From JAEUIA01 sp038330085 (GTDB lineage: Bacteria; Planctomycetota; UBA1135; GCA-002686595): DNA of 7,078 bases. The translations under genes were made by a program, and so were the position numbers. Below are positions 4,770 through 7,078 of the stretch, one piece after another. Positions within the stretch are counted from its first letter, which is position 1; each line of letters starts with the position of its first letter. The notes below the pieces were generated by a model. The model was not told where the DNA came from. It searched no databases and worked only from the letters and a program-made list of their open reading frames with translations. Where the stretch lies: positions 1 through 7,078 of the forward strand of contig JBBQNP010000195.1 of assembly GCA_038330085.1 (NCBI GenBank). The letters are read 5' to 3'.

Positions 4770-5270
4770 ATGCGTTTCGATTTCAGCAGCGTCGACGACA
4801 TCGAGTCCTACGTCTCCGTTCCCGCCGGAACGCACCACGTGCGTGTGGCCGAAGTGCGCGATGGCAGGTCGCGCGACGGCAGCACGCGCTGGACTTTTCG
4901 CCTGGAGGTGATCGACGGCGATTACGCCGGCCGCACCGCCGCGTGGGACTCGCTCACGTGGAGCGAGCGCGGCATCTTCCGCGTCAAGAAAGTGCTCGAA
5001 GCGCTCGGCATGGATGTGCGCGGCGAGCTCGAAATCGATCCCAAGGATCTGGTCCACCTGCAGGCGCGCGTGCAGGTCGTGCCCGAGGAGCGCGAGGATC
5101 CGGTCACCGGACGCCGGCAGGTGCGCATGCGCGTTCCGTACCTCGGATACGAGCGCGTCGAACGCAACGGCGAGGTCGCGGCAAAGGGTGTGGTTGACGA
5201 GTGGCGTGGCGGCGGAGAACCTGACGCGAATGCCGCCAACCAAGACGACCACGACGAAGGTCCGTTCTGA
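4770..5270 (+). CDS. DUF669-like putative ssDNA-binding protein with an SSB-like acidic tail
   Basis: A 166-residue protein. Its N-terminal 130 residues resemble the DUF669 family, best known from phages as presumed single-strand-DNA-binding proteins: MRFDFSSVDDIESYVSVPAGTHHVRVAEV, then WTFRLEVIDGDYAGRTAAWDSL (41-62), typical of an OB-like beta barrel. Residues 63-130 contain GIFRVKKVLEALGMDVRGELEI and a beta-rich segment ending RVPYLGYERV. Residues 131-166 look unstructured and end in an acidic tip, NQDDHDEGPF. This resembles the C-terminal tip of bacterial SSB (DDDIPF in E. coli), which docks repair and replication proteins. The start rests on the GAGGAA ribosome site. Its last 41 nt overlap cdd, and ligA follows, so a DNA-metabolism operon is likely. 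Function is inferred from similarity recalled from memory; a plain hypothetical protein is the alternative. Confidence 0.65.
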   Translation: MRFDFSSVDDIESYVSVPAGTHHVRVAEVRDGRSRDGSTRWTFRLEVIDGDYAGRTAAWDSLTWSERGIFRVKKVLEALGMDVRGELEIDPKDLVHLQARVQVVPEEREDPVTGRRQVRMRVPYLGYERVERNGEVAAKGVVDEWRGGGEPDANAANQDDHDEGPF

Positions 5271-5661
5271 GCCCGACGCCGAGCTCGTGGCGCGCGCGAA
5301 GGATGCGCTCACGCACGCGTACAGCCCGTACTCGGGCGTGAGCGTCGGCGCGGCGTTGCGCACGAGCGACGGGCGCATCTTCACCGGCTGCAACGTCGAA
5401 AATGCGAGCTTCGGCCTGACGTGGTGCGCGGAGCGCACGGCGATCGTGAAGGCGGTTTCGGAAGGAGCGCGCGCCTTCACCGACATCGCGATCGTCACGA
5501 GCCTCGACGGCGCGTTGATGCCGTGCGGAGCGTGCCGACAGGTGCTGTTCGAGTTCGCGCCGAAGCTGCGCGTGATCGTGGAGGGCGCGTCGGGCGCTCA
5601 CCAGGAAACGACACTTGCGGCGTTGTTGCCCGCGGCGTTTGGTCCATCTGATCTGGACTGA
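5230..5661 (+). CDS. cdd: Cytidine deaminase
   Basis: A 143-residue enzyme that converts cytidine and deoxycytidine to uridine and deoxyuridine in pyrimidine salvage. It belongs to the small homotetrameric type. Visible motifs are AYSPYSGVSVGAAL (30-43), the substrate-binding CNVENASFG (54-62), the catalytic zinc motif WCAERTA (Cys66, Glu68) and PCGACRQVLFEF (zinc Cys99 and Cys102), then the family ending TTLAALLPAAFGPSDL. The ATG at 5230 lies inside the preceding gene in another frame, with GGAG 12 nt before it. This gives an 11-12 residue Thr/Lys-rich head longer than usual (family about 130-136). A GTG at 5287 is an alternative start giving 124 residues, but it lacks a nearby ribosome site and would cut into the first helix. 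The overlap suggests translational coupling. ligA starts 2 nt after the stop. Confidence 0.93.
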   Translation: MPPTKTTTTKVRSEPDAELVARAKDALTHAYSPYSGVSVGAALRTSDGRIFTGCNVENASFGLTWCAERTAIVKAVSEGARAFTDIAIVTSLDGALMPCGACRQVLFEFAPKLRVIVEGASGAHQETTLAALLPAAFGPSDLD

Positions 5662-5663
5662 AC

Positions 5664-7078
5664 ATGCCTCTGAAGTCCACCCCCGCGCGCCGCGCCGCCG
5701 AGTTGCGCGCCGAACTGGTTCGGCACGAGAGGCTCTACTACGTCGAGGGCAAGCCCGAGATCTCCGACAAGGAATACGACACGCTCTTCCGCGAGCTCGA
5801 GCAGATCGAAGCCGACCATCCCGAGCTCGTCACGCCCGACAGCCCGACGCAGCGTGTCGGGGATGCACTTCCGGAGGGACAAGGACTCGAGACGGCGGAA
5901 CACGCGGTGCCGATGCTCTCGATCGACAGCCTCTTCGACGCGGACGAAGTGCGCGACTTCGAAGCGCGCGTGCTGCGGTTCCTCAGCCTGGAGGACCGCG
6001 ATCTAGCTTGGGTCGTCGAGCCCAAGCTCGACGGTGTCAGCATCGCGCTCATCTACGAGAAGGGCGTGCTCGTGCGTGCGATCACGCGCGGCGACGGTGT
6101 ACAGGGCGAGATCGTCACCGCCAACATCAAGACCGTGCGCAACGTGCCGCTCGTGCTGGATGGGTCGAAGCTCGCGGTGCCGGACCTGCTCGAAGTGCGC
6201 GGCGAAGTGCTGATGCAGCTCGAGAAGTTCAAGCGCTTCAACGCACGTCGTGTCGAGTCGGGCCAGGAAGCGTTCGCCAACCCGCGCAACACGGCCGCGG
6301 GCGCGATCCGGCGCATCGATCCCGCGGAGGTCGCGCGCTATCCGCTCGAGTTCTACTACTGGTCGGCGCCGCGCATCGAGGGCCTGCGCAAGGGCGTCGC
6401 GTTCGAGACGCAGACGGAGATCAACGCCGCGTTGCACAAGTGGGGGCTGCCACAGACCGGTCTCAGCCGCCTGGTGAAGGGTCTCGACGCGTGCCTCGCG
6501 TACCACGACGACCTCGAAGCGAAGCGCGCGACCTTGCCGTACGAAGCCGACGGCGTCGTCGCCAAGCTCGACCGCCTCGATCTGCGTGAGCGCCTCGGTA
6601 CGACGTCGCGCGCGACTCGCTGGCAATACGCGCACAAGTTCGCCGCGATCGAAGCGACGAGCACCCTGGTCGCGATCGAAGCCATGGTCGGTAACACCGG
6701 CCGCATCACCCCGCGCGCGCACGTCGCGCCTGTCGAAGTCGGCGGCGTCACCGTGCGGCATGCCGGGCTGCACAACGCCGACCACGTCGCGAACCTCGGC
6801 GTGAAGATCGGCGACCGCTTGTTCCTGCGCCGCGCGGGCGACGTGATCCCGCAGATTCTCGGTGTCGCCAAGGCGGCGACCGGTGCTGCACCGAAGGACT
6901 GGAAGAAGTCGCTGCCGGAGGAGCTCTTCGATGCGTTGGGCGAATTGCGCAAAGGCATCACGTGGCAGTGGCGCGAGCCGTTCGAGATGCCCGAGCGTTG
7001 CCCCGCGTGCGACACGAAGCTCGTCAACGAAGGCAAGTATTGGCGCTGTCCGAACCCGCGCTGTCTGCCGCAGATCAT
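5664..7078 (+). CDS. ligA: NAD+-dependent DNA ligase LigA, cut by the window edge
   Basis: The replicative ligase of bacteria, which seals nicks using NAD+. The frame is open from ATG 5664 through the right edge, giving 471 residues of a family total near 670. Domains in order are the NMN-binding domain Ia (HERLYYVEGKPEISDKEYDTLFREL, His21, Tyr25, Asp35) with HPELVTPDSPTQRVG; the adenylation domain with nucleophile Lys121 in EPKLDG, TRGDG (141-145), LEVRGEV (176-182), NPRNTAAGAIR (206-216), the conserved EADGVVAKLDR (294-304) and TRWQYAHKF (318-326); the OB fold (NTGRITPRAHVAPVEVGG and ATLHN-like AGLHNADHV); and the four-cysteine zinc finger (Cys446, 449, 462, 467). The helix-hairpin-helix and BRCT domains would lie beyond the window. 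All active-site residues seen are intact. It starts 2 nt after cdd with no clear ribosome site, so translation is probably coupled. Confidence 0.97.
   Translation, partial: MPLKSTPARRAAELRAELVRHERLYYVEGKPEISDKEYDTLFRELEQIEADHPELVTPDSPTQRVGDALPEGQGLETAEHAVPMLSIDSLFDADEVRDFEARVLRFLSLEDRDLAWVVEPKLDGVSIALIYEKGVLVRAITRGDGVQGEIVTANIKTVRNVPLVLDGSKLAVPDLLEVRGEVLMQLEKFKRFNARRVESGQEAFANPRNTAAGAIRRIDPAEVARYPLEFYYWSAPRIEGLRKGVAFETQTEINAALHKWGLPQTGLSRLVKGLDACLAYHDDLEAKRATLPYEADGVVAKLDRLDLRERLGTTSRATRWQYAHKFAAIEATSTLVAIEAMVGNTGRITPRAHVAPVEVGGVTVRHAGLHNADHVANLGVKIGDRLFLRRAGDVIPQILGVAKAATGAAPKDWKKSLPEELFDALGELRKGITWQWREPFEMPERCPACDTKLVNEGKYWRCPNPRCLPQI

Noticed and set aside
5615..6589. Plus-strand open frame (324 codons) starting inside cdd and running through ligA
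   Set aside because: The other frame is LigA with all catalytic motifs. This one is an Arg/Ala-rich out-of-frame product.

Overview
This is a GC-rich bacterial chromosomal window with seven protein genes, five complete and two cut by the window edges. Coding density is high outside one 420-base intergenic region. The GroEL sequence, the GC bias and the gene styles resemble Planctomycetota or a similar high-GC environmental phylum, but this is only an impression and no single sequence feature proves the lineage. Nothing in the window looks like a phage, plasmid or genomic island. It reads as core genome with one small repeat element.

Layout. On the minus strand, from high to low coordinates, lie a stand-alone response-regulator receiver protein (1664-1263), groES (1153-827) and the first 236 codons of groEL (710-1, cut by the left edge). 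Then comes the non-coding stretch 1665-2084 between divergent genes. It holds a cluster of TCAAG/CTTGA half-sites, a weak sigma-54-like element, a small compound hairpin, a run of ten C and a 141-bp element bounded by 27-bp imperfect inverted repeats. On the plus strand follow threonine synthase (2085-3305), a membrane-dipeptidase-family (M19) metallohydrolase (3408-4583) and a tight three-gene cluster: a DUF669-like putative single-strand-DNA-binding protein (4770-5270), cytidine deaminase cdd (5230-5661, overlapping the previous gene by 41 nt) and NAD+-dependent DNA ligase ligA (5664 to the right edge, cut after 471 codons).

How the genes fit together. groES and groEL encode the two parts of the chaperonin folding chamber. 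The receiver gene just upstream on the same strand may be co-transcribed with them, and no CIRCE heat-shock operator is visible. Threonine synthase and the dipeptidase are separate metabolic genes. The last three genes form a probable operon for nucleotide and DNA metabolism. Its first protein ends in an acidic tail, DDHDEGPF, like the protein-recruiting tip of bacterial SSB, and it lies two genes upstream of a DNA ligase.

Most interesting items: the SSB-like tail on the DUF669-like protein; the 141-bp inverted-repeat element in front of threonine synthase; the Glu-to-Asp change at the metal-bridging position of the M19 enzyme; and the receiver-groESL arrangement with its unusual upstream repeats. 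I found no clear evidence of a wholly new multi-gene system.
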